The notes under the pieces are model-generated. The model did no database searches, was not told where the DNA came from, and saw only the letters and a list, made by a program, of their open reading frames with translations. DNA of 64,000 nt from Asparagopsis taxiformis (lineage: Eukaryota; Rhodophyta; Florideophyceae; Bonnemaisoniales; Bonnemaisoniaceae): contig JALQPE010000441.1 in NCBI GenBank assembly GCA_030407315.1, forward strand, positions 1 through 64,000, read 5' to 3'. A program made the position numbers and the translations under genes. This document shows, one piece after another, positions 1 to 11,650 of this stretch (position 1 is the stretch's first letter; each line of letters opens with the position of its first letter).

Positions 1-237
1 AGTCCATCCCGAGGGGACATCCGTGGTACTAGAAACAATGAATGTCGCCCTAGTAATACTAGACGTACTAGACCGCATGGACGTCCGGTTCTAGGCGGAC
101 ATCCAAAAATACTGGAGAACATGGACGTCCGCCTAGTAATACTAGGTGTACTAGAGGTTGTGGACGTCCGCGTCCATTTCCGAGAACACAGACGTATCGT
201 TTTGAAGTTAAAATATCTTCTTCGTGCCTTGAAATCC
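1..237. mobile_element. right terminus of a DIRS-type element (truncated by the window edge)
   Basis: The last 45 or so bases (about 193-237) are nearly identical to the right terminus of the DIRS-type element ending at 43036, and to the reverse complement of its left terminus at 25370. The shared core reads TATCGTTTTGAAG, then an A/T-rich run, then GTGCCTTGAAATCC. Block B at 10334 lacks this sequence and enters the shared block directly at AACTCGGGCG, so the junction here is an insertion end. Bases 1-190 do not match the other DIRS copies, so this may be a non-autonomous relative. Confidence 0.6.
42..205. repeat. two tandem units of about 83 bp inside the DIRS-type end
   Basis: The motif CCTAGTAATACTAG occurs at 49 and 132. 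Both are followed by a GTACTAGA element, then TGGACGTCCG and a GAGAACA element, giving a period of 83 bases. TGGACGTCC is itself near-palindromic. Confidence 0.55.
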
Positions 238-244
238 TATTTCC

Positions 245-3200
245 AACTCGGGCGCTCGTTGCCTGGCAGGTATGTGCGATGCAGTCGTCCTTTGAAACCA
301 CACGAGACAAGGTGAATTCAAGGAGACTGGATACGTCTGCAGCATCGCCATGCCATCCATAGTCTACAAGCCGAACGTTGGAGCTGTGCTCCAGACCAGC
401 TCGATCTCCACTATGTCCGGGGCACTGTCGCTGATCGTGACCCAGAGTGAAATCATTGATCATGTATAGATCGAAGATGGATTGAGGGTGAATGCATTGG
501 ATATGAAATTCTGAGCGCTAATTCGCCACGCGCCGACTGCCTGACTCGTTTTGTCCAAAAATGTGACTGACATCAAGGCAGTCAAATGCGACGAGGTGCA
601 GCACATGCTATACGACAACTGCACAATACCCAAATCGCCTGCACATTTCGGGTGAATTCACGGCGCAAAATTACGGACCGATAATACGTTATGTATTGGG
701 CAGGAAAGGCACAGTGCGGGTATGGAGTGGCTCGATTGGGTTCGGCCAGAGTGGGCGAGCTGGAATGAATGCAGGTTGGCTGCTGGACGTAGGTTTAGAA
801 GGTAGGTAGGATGATGATAAAGGGTTTTTGGAATGAACTGTGTGATCGAGGACATAGGTCGGAGTAGTAGTAGTGCTGGGTTTATTGGGCTACGGGTGAA
901 ACGGACGAACTGCGATAATGGCGTTGCGTGATACAGACATTACGCTTTGAAATGCAGTGAGATCGGGATGACGCTAGATGTGAGTTTCAATTTGTGGCAG
1001 TGCTGCCAAGACTGTTGTTGCAGACCGGAGGAAGCCGATACATGCACTCGATGATTTCGTATGCAGGCTGGGAACATGCAGCCAGTCGACATACATACAA
1101 TGCGTCTCGAATGGTTTCAGAATTGGCACGCATTCGTTCGCATTCCGAATGCACCATGTCTGGACAGGATACAACATACGGTTTCGGCACAGGCTGGTGC
1201 ATTTATCGAGCAAGCTCGGTAACATTCGCATGTGCCTCGACGTGGTACCTGTCCCACGCTGGACGCAATTATATGTTCAGCATGTGGAACAAACAATAGT
1301 TGAGAATCAGGAGGTGGTTGTGAGGTTGAGACTGCTACACGAGACGCATGCGCTGCTTGCAAGTGCCAGTTGACAATCGTGCAATCATCAGCGAAATGTT
1401 GGAGGATGGATATTCGTTCAGTTGGGATGGCGCACGGATGGAAAGTGGCGTACAGATGGTCGGAACATGACGGGTGCGCAGAGGTGGACGCGAAGTGAAA
1501 CCGATCGAGTAGCGTGCTGTGGTTGCGTTGGCGCAAGTCGTTTACGTCGGCGTGTAGTGCAGTGCAGTGCGATCGATTGCCAGTCGAAGCGGATTGGAAA
1601 ATATAAAATCTGAGTCTTCGGATTTTTATAGCCTTCAATTGAGCCACTGAGATCCTCCGAAGCGCTGCCTATCGAGTCCCGCTGCAGTTTTGAGTCGTCC
1701 GCATCGCACGCCGATTCATTGTGGCGTGCACACTCACCGCTGGCTGCGACGTGACTCGCGGACGATCGATGTGGCGATGCACGACACTGTGGTAGTGCTC
1801 CTCTGCAGTATTGTTGTTAGGGCTCGTGATAGTGGGTGCCCGTTTCCTGCATGTGCGCAGCAAGAGAGCGCGCGCGTGTGTACATTGGACTAGTTGTCCG
1901 AGCCGCCGCGTGGAGTCCATACCAACTTGTGGTACGCGATAACAGCGCCGAGGCGAAGTGTTTGGACCATTTGTTCTGCCAAGAAGTGCATCTGAGCGCG
2001 CGCACCGGTTGCGTCACATGACCGAATGCGCCGGTTGTGGCCGCTGAGTGTTGATGTCATTGTGCGGCTGCAGTGCGACATTTGCGATTGCGCGATGCAT
2101 TCCACGCTGTACTCTATTCCATCAACTCACTGTTAGACACATTCACTCATAGTCGAGTTTAATTTAGTTGCTCACTCGCTACGCACACTCTATTCCTACC
2201 TGCAGCCTGACATATCCAATAATTATTATTTGAGACCGAATCGACTATCTACACTGCATTACCAACATTGTTCTTCCGGCTACTACGACAGAGCGAAAGT
2301 TTTAAAACCATGATACTAGACTGCAAACATTGATGGCGTCTAATCCATACAAGCTTCAGTAGTCCCTGCTCTGCGAATGCCGACGACTTTCAACCCGTCC
2401 CCAACATCCGCAACGCTCTTATTCCATGCCCAACTGCCCGCTCGTCCTCCATTCTCCCCCACTCATATCCAGTGATCATGCTGATCCGTTGCCGTAGAAC
2501 AGAAGCGTGCGCAACCGACCAGACACATCGACCTTCTCAACCATCGCACGACAGTAGTGCCAGCTGGTGATAACCCGGGGTCCATTGGTGAACGCAACGA
2601 ATGCATTCCCAGTTATCGCAGACATTGTTTCTAGGATGAGACATGACCTACCCCGTCGTTCAGTACGCGCATACATGTCGAGAGTACACGAGGGATGGTT
2701 GCCAAATTGCACGTGCAGTTAATTTCCACGCTACGATACCTAAACACAAGCTCATGGGACGCCTGATCCGACCACTTGAGTGTCCAACAGAACAATAGCA
2801 ACCCTGGTGGCGACAACGCACGTACAACACGCACCAACCGATGAGATCTAGACTATACAAACAAACGCCGCCTCTGCTACCCAACTGTTCCAACAAGTGT
2901 GCCGTAATCAAATAGAATCACTCTGTTCCCGCGTACATTACCACCGGTTGAAGCATCCGTTCAAACCATTCAGCGATAGAAGCTGTCGCGTACGGTGCAA
3001 TGCGGGATGTATGCGATGCGCAGCAGTGAACCACTTTGCACAGCACATCAAGTGGCTGGCTGCATCGCGACTGACTCTAGACCGTGCAATGCGAATGCAG
3101 ATATCGCGCGCGACGAGTTGAGACGGATCGGTTGCGACTTGATTGCGATTGAGCGCGATGCTCTCAGCGATGGGAAATGCCACGTGTGGACACAGTCGAG

Positions 3201-3249
3201 TCGAGTACAGTATCGCTGGTTTGGATTGAAATGTGGATGGCAATTTGTA
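245..3249. repeat. block A: intergenic unit of the NLR array, uninterrupted copy
   Basis: This 3-kb stretch has no convincing gene. It is repeated, with scattered substitutions and small indels, as block B (10334-11650, 20768-22365 and 25203-25369 once insertions are removed) and in part as block C (about 52460-53745). Short ORFs shared by A and B (for example 994-1299) are not kept in C and show no codon-level constraint that I can see. The block supplies the empty sites for three insertions: MULE near 1545-1555, piggyBac at 3077-3080 and DIRS near 3249. Confidence 0.8.
1991..2070. promoter_or_regulatory. conserved module with two CRE-like half-palindromes (copy in block A)
   Basis: The module contains GCGTCACATGACCG and TGATGTCATTG, which resemble bZIP/CRE-type sites, between an ACCGG...CCGGT inverted repeat and a GGCTGCA end. 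The same order and spacing recur at 21241-21318 and 53371-53451, with a diverged copy at 4131-4190. It is one of the best conserved parts of the intergenic block. A regulatory role is inference from conservation only. Confidence 0.35.
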
Positions 3250-5312
3250 ATTTTTACAATTTCTGCCGGAATCGTTTGGCAACGATGCCGCCGGACGCTC
3301 GGGAAGTATGCCGCCAGTCACCGCAGATGTCGCGGAGCTCCGTCTTTCGCAGTAGTTGTATTGACAGATATGGGGTGCAGTCATCGACCAAATCATTCCG
3401 AGTGCGATGCAATGCGATGTGAAGTGAAGTGATGCGTTGTGCTATTGATCTGATGCGTTTCATCATCAACAATTACGCCCATCTTCACTTCTCTACCGTG
3501 CCAGAGACGCCGAAGCATGTCATCGAATGTATGTGTGGGTGAAGTCGCGACGGTCTGGTAGGCTGGGTGGCAAATAGTTTGCATCCAATGCGAATGTGCT
3601 GCGTCTGGAAGAAGTACATGCGAAATGACGTCTGCATCGGTTTCTGTATTGTGTCGACAAAGTTAATGGTACTATTATGCTACGAAACGATACTATTTAT
3701 CACATTGATTCTTCGCAGCACACTGTACACATATCTTCGCCTCTTCTACGAAAACTCGCCAGCAGTCCGAAATACGCTCCATCTACACTCGTCCGGAAGC
3801 GTGTCTCTCTCTCTCTTCCAACTTTGCTGTTCCATTTCCATCGACGATATTCTGCACCCGCCATTCTTCATCCCCTCTTTCCCCCTTCCACCTAATAATC
3901 CCACCACATTTCGCTCGTGTAGATCATGTCACGCGCGGTCATTGAGCACCATGATTGCGGATGTTTGATGTCTGTATGCACGCAGAAAGAGTGCGCATCT
4001 ACCTGTTCATTGTGTTCGTCGTGCGTCGCGCTGCGCAGACTGTTAACCATACCGTCCTTGGTATGTGTCAATGCTACCCATAAGTGGTGTACTTGTCGCA
4101 ACTGTGCCAAGTTTGAGCGTTTACGTTCATTGCGTCATATGACCAATCTATCTGTTCTGGCAGCTGAGCGTTGATGTCATTGCGCCGATACTTGCGCTTG
4201 TCACTATCGGTACCGACACTGTTGCAAATACACCATCTATTCCACGCTGCGCCGTCCATTCCGTCAACTCGGCTGTACACACGTCCACTCCTAAACGATT
4301 TCTACATCCGCCCCGATCTCTCTATCCCACTACTGTATATCTCTTCCATCACTACAGGGCCCACACTCATCCTTTCATCTTCTTCCAGCTCGCTGATCCA
4401 CCACCCACCAATACATGCAGCACCACTTCCCTCATCCAGGTACCATTCCCGCGTCTGCACTCTGCCCCTCCACCTTGTCTACCGCGATTCCGTTCAATCC
4501 ACGCACCCCACCTAATCACGCAAGCTGCAAACATAGACGAATTTCAATACATCCCATATCACTCCGATTCTCTTCCTCCATCTTCCCCATAGCCGTCGTC
4601 CTCGTTCCCACGCAAAGCCGCGCCCACACACACAGCTTCGCAAGCCCCTCGTCCGTCATGCCCATCAAACGATGGCACCTGTTCAGATCACGTCGCATGT
4701 GATGCAGTCAGATAGTGAGACAGTTGGCCGCAATTCATTGGAGAACGCTTTTCTCGGATCTCATTGATTGTTGGAAAAGCGCAACAATGCCGCTCCCAAG
4801 TCGCAGCAGAAAAGGCCTTACACCATGTGAAGTCTTGAGAGTCCGATGCCCTCTCTGTTTATTGATCCGGCGTCGGAGCTATAAGTATCGATGGATTAGT
4901 TAATTTGTAATTGAGATTTCTATGTGTTAATTGTTAATGGGTGCATTGCGGTGAGGAGACGAGATTTGTCTTCACACACCACACAGCCGATGTGGCTGCG
5001 ATGCGTACTGCAGTATTTTCGAATACACATCAACAGCTGCTCCCACATTGACCAAAAGTTCAACTCCTTCCCACGCGCTCCCAGCACAACGCGTTTCACA
5101 GTCTGCTACATCTTCCCGCTTCGCGACAAACAATTCCCATAGCGTCTCCCCGTCTCGCCATCGCCGCACCGCTCGTCCACCGCCGAAATCTCCGCTGCTC
5201 CGCTCCCAAAACGCTCCATCTCATCGCTTCCACTCTCCCAGCTCTGTCCGTTCCATTCATCTCCACAACTAACCCACATCTCTCTACTTGCTCGCCACAC
5301 ACTTGAAACGCC
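3250..5312. other. upstream region of NLR copy 1, no gene recognised
   Basis: No ORF here looks real. The region is pyrimidine-rich in its last 250 bases, just before the NLR start at 5313, a composition also seen before NLR copy 2 (43090-43305). It probably holds the promoter and 5' leader. A second, diverged copy of the CRE-like module lies inside it. Confidence 0.5.
4131..4190. promoter_or_regulatory. diverged copy of the CRE-like module, about 1.1 kb upstream of NLR copy 1
   Basis: It contains GCGTCATATGACC and then GAGCGTTGATGTCATTG in the same order as at 1991-2070. Flanking resemblance extends to about 4290 (ATTCCACGCTG, CCGTCAACTC), which suggests an old local duplication rather than a chance match. 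Confidence 0.3.
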
Positions 5313-8300
5313 ATGGATAATTACTTCTCTGGTCAGGACCCCTCACACACCCCACACAATGCACAGTCCGTCTCTTCAGCACCCCCGCTTTCTTCTCCCT
5401 CTACAGGTTTCTCTCGGCCCCCCTCATCGGTTCCACCTCAGCGCACCACTCTTCAGAAGCATGTCACCAAACCCAAAACTTTCTATGTCCCGTTCATTCA
5501 GCGGCCCGTGCTCGATCTGTCACCGTCCTCCACCACACCCGAGAGTGTTGTGAAGCGCGCCCTTCTGTCTGACATCCCATCGCAAAACACTATCGCACTT
5601 GTTGGCATGGGCGGTGTAGGGAAGAGTACTGTCCTATGTGCCCTCGGCAGGGACAAGGACATTTGGGCCAAATTTCAAAACACTGTCTACTTCATTGAAC
5701 TGGGTCACGACATCACGCTCTCATCGTTTGTGCGCCAACTGCAACAAATTGTCCAATCTGCGTTGCCGGAATTTGTAGGACAGTTCGACGAACTTGCTGC
5801 TTCTGACGATACGCACCGCTCGATGATCAGCCAGCTTATGGACCGTCTAGTTTCGACACGATGTCTGCTGTTACTTGATGACGTTTGGAATGTCAATGCA
5901 AGTGTTTACAACTTGGTGTGTGCAATGAACAAAGCTGTGCAAACCAATCGTAACTCATCGTTGAAGCTGCTGACATCGACAAGAAGCAGGGATATTGCTG
6001 ATGGCCTTCGCACCTTTACTGTATCAATCAACCCCGAAGAATTGGACACCGACAAGACTCTCCGCATATTCTGCCACCATGCACGTATCGAAACTTCCGA
6101 TATCTCATCGCTCTCACCTCAGAACCAGACGCACTGAACAGCATTGTCGAAACATGTGCTGGATTACCACTTGCATTGAGTGTTGCTGGCTCTGCAGTGA
6201 GGCAGCAGATGGACCCAAGCTCGAGTGGGTGTGACGAGAGTGCTTTTGGTCTGTACTGGGAGCGATTGAAAACGAAGCCTGGACAAGTTGCTGGTGCAGA
6301 ACATGGAGATGGGCACAAAGGCCTGACCAATGCACTAGAGACGAGTGTACAGTTTCTCGAGGAGAGATGGGAGTCGACGAAGAAGACAGAAGAACTGGTA
6401 GATGAGCTGAGTGCCAGAGACATGTTTCGGTCGTTGTGCATCATGGAGAAACAGAAGATTTTGCCAGTGTGTGTGATTGAGCGATTGTGGGGAGTGAGTG
6501 ATGTGGAAGCTGGGGTGATGATGTTATCACGAAACAGTCTTGTGTCAGAAGTTCGAGAGAGGGGCCAAGGGGTAGTGGGAGTACGTGTGCACGACTTGGT
6601 GTTGGACCTAAGTGTGAAGATGAGTGAGGGAGAAGGTGGGACGATGAAATGGCATGGGAGGGTGGTTGATTCATTCGAAGTGTCGAGGAATGGGAGGGCT
6701 AGAGACAGTGAGATCGAAGAAGAAGAATGGTGGAAACTGAAGAAGATGGAGAGCGACAAGTACATGAGGGAGCATGTGGTTCGACACCTGCTCGGAGCTA
6801 GGCGCGTCTACAATGCGGTGAAGTTGTTGACAGATTATCGCTGGATCGAAGAGATGAACAAGGATGAAGAGCGAACACCGTTTCGAAAGGTAATTGCCGA
6901 GGTCGAGATGTTGCGAAAGTATCTAGAAGAAGAAGAGAAGACGGAGAATGTGAGAAGAATAGTGCGCGATTTGGACGTGGTCATGAGGGCAATGGGGCGT
7001 TGCATGATGCCGTATTGCATGAAGAATCGAGATGAATGCACGTATCAACTATTTGGGCGACTGCGAGATGTAGAGAGCGAGAGTGGAATAGTCGAGCGAA
7101 TAGTTGATAGTATAGAGCGATATGGGGAACGGCCATGGGCTCGTTGTGGGCCTGGGGTGCTGGAGAGTGGGAGGAGCGGGTTGAGAGGTGTACTGGAGCT
7201 GGAAAATAAAGGGAAATGCATGTGTGTTGGTACGGGGGAGAAGTTATAGTGGGAGGACGGAAAGGGGAGATATGGGTGTTGGATGGGCATGATGGGACGG
7301 TGAAGAAGACTCTAGATGGTCACGCAGGCCATGCTGTTGTGTCTGTATTTTTCGACCGCAACACAGGGCTGATGTATTCGTGCAATCGTACCGGGCAAGT
7401 TACGATATGGAAGAACGAAGAAAAATGGCGAACGATGCAAGTGAAACGAAAAGGCCAAGAATGGATCGAATGCATGCAGGTATTGGCATCGTTGGAGAAA
7501 GTTGTTCTGGGTACTCGTAAAGGACGACTACTGGTGATGGACATACCAAGCGGGAGCGTAGTGCAAACTGTTGCTGCGCATCACTATGACGTGACTTCGC
7601 TGGCCATCGGAGGAAGCGAAGTCGTGATGGTGTCTGCATCATGGGATGGAACGATCCATGTATGGGACACGGAAAGTTTCGAGGACACCGGCGCCGTGTT
7701 CGAGGGGCACACACAATGGGTGTGCCGTGTGGCGTTGAGCGCTAATGGCAGACTACTGGCGTCAGCGTCGAAGGATGACGGTGTTTGGGTTTGGGATATG
7801 CAGAGTGGCGAGCAACTGTGGAAATCGCCAGACGCACATCATCATCGGTTGGAATGTGTTCTGTTCAGTGGCGATGGGCGCTTGTTATTTTCTGCAGATT
7901 ATGAGAAGACGAGTGTATGGCGGGTGGACAACGATGGTCGAGATGTGTCACTCGTGGACACTCCTCCCGATATGTCGCCATGTACTGTACGATCTCTATG
8001 TCTGGGAGATGGCTCGGATCTGTACGTGTTGACTAAATATGAAGTGCAAGTTTGGGATGTGCGACAAGTCGGCCACACCATCGAGTCGGTCTCTCCATTT
8101 CTTCCCGATGTGCGCAGGTTTGGAGTTTCTGAGGATGGGTCAACAATGTTGACGTTCAATGGACAGTCGGAATTGATGGAGATACGGAACGTGTGTGACG
8201 TGTCAGAGCGCATCGATCGCGTTATTTCGAGTGTCACAATTTCCGATGAGCATGACTGGCCTCAACCACTCGCCGTGTCAAACGACCAGCGATTCGTCGC

Positions 8301-9597
8301 ATATTCTCGTTTCGACAGTTGTGTTGTTTACGTCGTTGACAGCGGGAATGGAAATGTTTTGCATTCGCTCCAAGATCTTGAGGAATGGGCGCTATCGTTG
8401 GCATCCGCTGAACAGGATGAGGCATCGAATTCTTCGAGTTCCGGTGACTCGAGTAGTACGACGCGACGTAATCTGAGACGGGATATTGGGACACTGGCAT
8501 TCAGTGCAGATGGAAACATTATCTCAGCTTGTGCAGCAGCAAAGCCGAACCGAATTGGCAGCAATCGGTCAGTCGTCCATACGAAGTCCATGTCCTGGAA
8601 TGTGCAGTCTGGAGAAGCGCTCGATGAAGCACTGCTAGACTGCGATAGTACCGTAATGAGCAGCGTCGAAACACCTCACTTGGTCTGCAACTATGAGTTT
8701 GACGGATGGGGCTTCAACTATTCATCAGATGTAACATACCGCCAAGGCGCATCGTCTTCCATCATTGCCACCGTGGAAGGCGATGTGCTTGGAGCCCATT
8801 ACATCGCCGACTCATCCCGATTACACCTGCGATTATGGGGAAGAGGTATGTTCTACATCGATCTCATAACTGACAACACCCAGCTCCCACCGCGCAATGA
8901 ACCCCCTCCTATACCTTCCCTTCCCCTACCCCTCCCACCCCCACAACCAAACGGAAGCACAGACACTGAAGCAGATGAAGTCTACGACGTCTTCATCAGC
9001 CATGCCGGCCCCGACAAATCTACCATCGCTCAAATTCTATACGAAATATTGGTAACACTGGGTTTCAACGTGTTCCTCGACCAGGCAGAACTAAGGCCCG
9101 GGCAGAATGCCGCAGAGAAGATGAACCGGGCCATGCAAACTGCGAAGATTGCGGTTGTGATTCTGTCACCAGAGTTTGCTGCTCGGAAGTGGACGCTCAA
9201 AGAGCTGATGTGCTTCCTGGAGCGGTATGAGAAGGGTGGTGAGCGTGAGGTAGTGATCATTCCTGTGTTCTACCGGCTGACGTTGAATGACTGCAGAAAT
9301 GAGGGCACGCTGTTTTCTTTGGTTGACGAGAAGAACGAAAGTGTGTTTATGAAGGAGGGATTTCTACAGCGGATGGCGAGAGAGAAGGAATACGGGATTG
9401 GGGATGTGCTGAAAGCTCTACAGTCGCTGAGGAGTATCACTGGAATCGAGAACAAGAAAGGGGTCACGAATGGGACGAGCGAGGGCGAAAAGGCAGGGCA
9501 GAGGAGATTTGTCGAGGAGATAGTAGAAGCGATTGTAGAGGCGAAGAAGCGGGTGGACAGCGGGGGAGGAGCTGGGCCTAGCGGTGCGGAGGTGTAA
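5313..9597 (+). pseudogene. NLR copy 1: NB-ARC-WD40-TIR protein gene with two frameshifts
   Basis: The ATG at 5313 opens an NB-ARC domain. It has a P-loop GMGGVGKST (Lys104) and a Walker B LLLLDDVW (Asp189-190), then a GLPL-type motif (CAGLPLALS) and an MHD-like VHDLVLDL in the next frame. WD40 units follow from about 7260 (IHVWDTE, VWVWDMQSGE, VQVWDVR). The C-terminus (about 8980-9300) is a TIR domain beginning YDVFISHAGPDK, with the candidate NADase Glu at 9202-9204 in the WTLKEL motif. Compared with copy 2, one base is missing near 6130 and one near 7238, splitting the gene into three consecutive frames (5313-6137, to 7249, to 9597). By family, NB-ARC proteins are oligomerising NTP switches and TIR domains cleave NAD or act as adaptors; a role in immunity or regulated cell death is inferred. 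Sequencing error remains possible, since the second lesion is in a G run. Confidence 0.8.
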
Positions 9598-10333
9598 GAT
9601 AACGAGTAGGACACAGTATAGGAGGTAAAGCAGAGTTGAAGATTTGACTATCACATGGCCAAGAACAAACATGACCGCGTTTAATCGATCTCAGTTTCCT
9701 TTATTACTGGGGCATAGCTGCGTGGTGGGCTACTCATTCTGGACGTGGCGCTTCGCCAGTGTGAGTGTACCAAAGTATGGTGCGATGATGGAGACGAGCT
9801 GAATGTGAAAATGGTATGCTGAAATACAAACAATGAAAAACGCTGGATGGTAGTCCGACTGGACAGAAGTGAAACATTATGCATGGGGTGACGTGCGTCT
9901 GTTGGAACAAATCAAGGGTAGCGCTTGCTGTCATTGTAATACTGGGTACAGGATTGGTACCACCACCTGCAGTACAAACTGCAGCGTCGATTGATATCTC
10001 GCACATGCTATTTCTCGCTGCATATGCCCTAGGACAGAAGCATGTTATCGCATAATAAATGATGCATCATTCGCGTCGGGAAGGACGCAAACGAGTCGCA
10101 CCTTTGTCATTCTCATGTCTCACGAGTTGTGTGTCGCAACGCGAGTGCAACTCATTCTTCAATACGTCTCGTGTGAAACGAGTCGCGTCCATCAGATGTG
10201 ATCGCTCGATTTTTTCAATTTCGAGTATTTTCAGAGAAACAGCCAATCACCACCGCCATGATCTCCAACTCCGATGACGCGCTCCGAAAGATGCGGCCAA
10301 CGCACCGCTCGACACTGAAGATCAAATCTTCCA
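9598..10333. other. spacer between NLR copy 1 and block B
   Basis: No gene, RNA or repeat was recognised. It holds the 3' end of NLR copy 1 and the sequence that block A lost at its left edge to the DIRS-type end. Confidence 0.5.
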
Positions 10334-11650
10334 AACTCGGGCGCTCGTTGCCTGGCAGGTATGTGCGGTGTAGTTGTCCTTTGAAACCACACGAGACGAC
10401 GTGAATTCAAGGCGACTGGATACGTCTGCAGCATCGCCATGCCATCCATAGTCTACAAGCCGAACGTTGAAGCTGTGCTCCAGACCAGCTCGATCTCCAC
10501 TATGTCCGGGGCACTGTCGCTGATCGTGACCCACAGTGAAATCATTGATCATGTATAGATGGAAGATGGATTGAGGGTGAATGCATTGGATAGGAAATTT
10601 TGAGCGCTAATTGGCCACGCGCCGAATGCCTGGCTCGTTTCGTGCCAAAATGTGCCTGACATGGAGGCAGTTATATGCGACGAGGTGCAACACACAGTAC
10701 GCGACAACGGCGCAATACCCAAATCGTCTGCACATCTCGGGTGGAATTCACGGCGCAAAATTACGGACCGATAATACGTTATGTAATAGACAGGAAGAAG
10801 GCACAGTGCGGGTATGGAGTGGCTCGATTGGGTTCGGCCAGAGTGGGCGAAGCTGGAATGAATGCAGGTTGGCTGCTGGACGTAGGTTTAGAAGGTAGGT
10901 AGGATGATGATAAAGGGTTGGTGGAAATGAGCTGTGTGATCGAGGGTATAGGTCAGAGTAGCAGTAGTGCTGGAGTTTATTGGGCTACGATTGAAACGGA
11001 CGAACTGCGATAATAGCGGTGCGTGATACAGATATTACGCTTTGAAATGCAGTGAGATCAGGACAACGCTAGATGTGAGTTTCAACTTGTGGCAGTGCTG
11101 CCAAGACTGTTGTTCCAGACCGGAGGAGGCCGATACATGCACTCGATGATTTCGTATGCAGGCTGGGAACATGCAGCCAGTCGACATACATACAATGCGT
11201 CTCGAATGGTTTCAGAATTGGCACGCACTCGTTCGCATTCCGAATGCACCATGTCTGGACAGGCTGCAGCGCGCAGCTTCAAGATTGGCTGCTGCAGGTA
11301 TCGAGCAAGCTCGGTAACATTCGCATGTGCCTCGACGTGGTACCTGTCCCACGCTGGACGCAATTATATGTTCAGCATGTGGAACAATCAATCGTTGGAA
11401 ATGAGGATGTACTTGTGAGGTTGAGACTGCTACACGAGACGTACGCGCTGCTTGCAAGTACCAGTTGACTATCGTGCAATCATCAGCGAAATGTTGGAGG
11501 ATGGATATTCGTTCAGTTGGGATGGCGCACGGATGGAAAGTGGCGTGCAGATGGTCGGAACATGACGGGTGCGCAGAGGCGGACGCGAAGAGGAAGCTGA
11601 TCGAGATGAGGACTGTGATTGCGATGGTGCAAGTTGTTCACGTGGGCGAG
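10334..11650. repeat. block B, first segment (paralogous to 245-1545)
   Basis: It is near-identical to block A in long runs, for example the stretch from AACTCGGGCG and the stretch around the fourfold ATGCACTCGATGATTTCG region. It is cut at 11650 by the MULE and resumes at 20768. Confidence 0.85.
11642..11650. repeat. MULE target-site duplication, left
   Basis: The 9-bp sequence GTGGGCGAG is repeated exactly at 20759-20767. The paralogous empty site in block A (about 1546-1554) has a single, slightly diverged copy. Nine bases is the usual duplication length of Mutator-like elements. Confidence 0.9.

Noticed and set aside
68..463. 131-codon minus-strand ORF similar to one at 10322-10552
   Set aside because: It crosses the DIRS insertion junction at 237, so it cannot be one gene; the similarity only reflects the repeated block.
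994..1299. 101-codon ORF conserved in block A and block B (11089-11418)
   Set aside because: The whole block is duplicated at nucleotide level, the ORF is lost in block C, and no codon-level constraint or motif is visible.
1117..1647. 176-codon minus-strand ORF in block A
   Set aside because: Not kept in blocks B and C; composition looks random.
6100..6180. A small intron to explain the frame change in NLR copy 1
   Set aside because: No GT-AG pair fits, and copy 2 aligns across the site with only one extra base.
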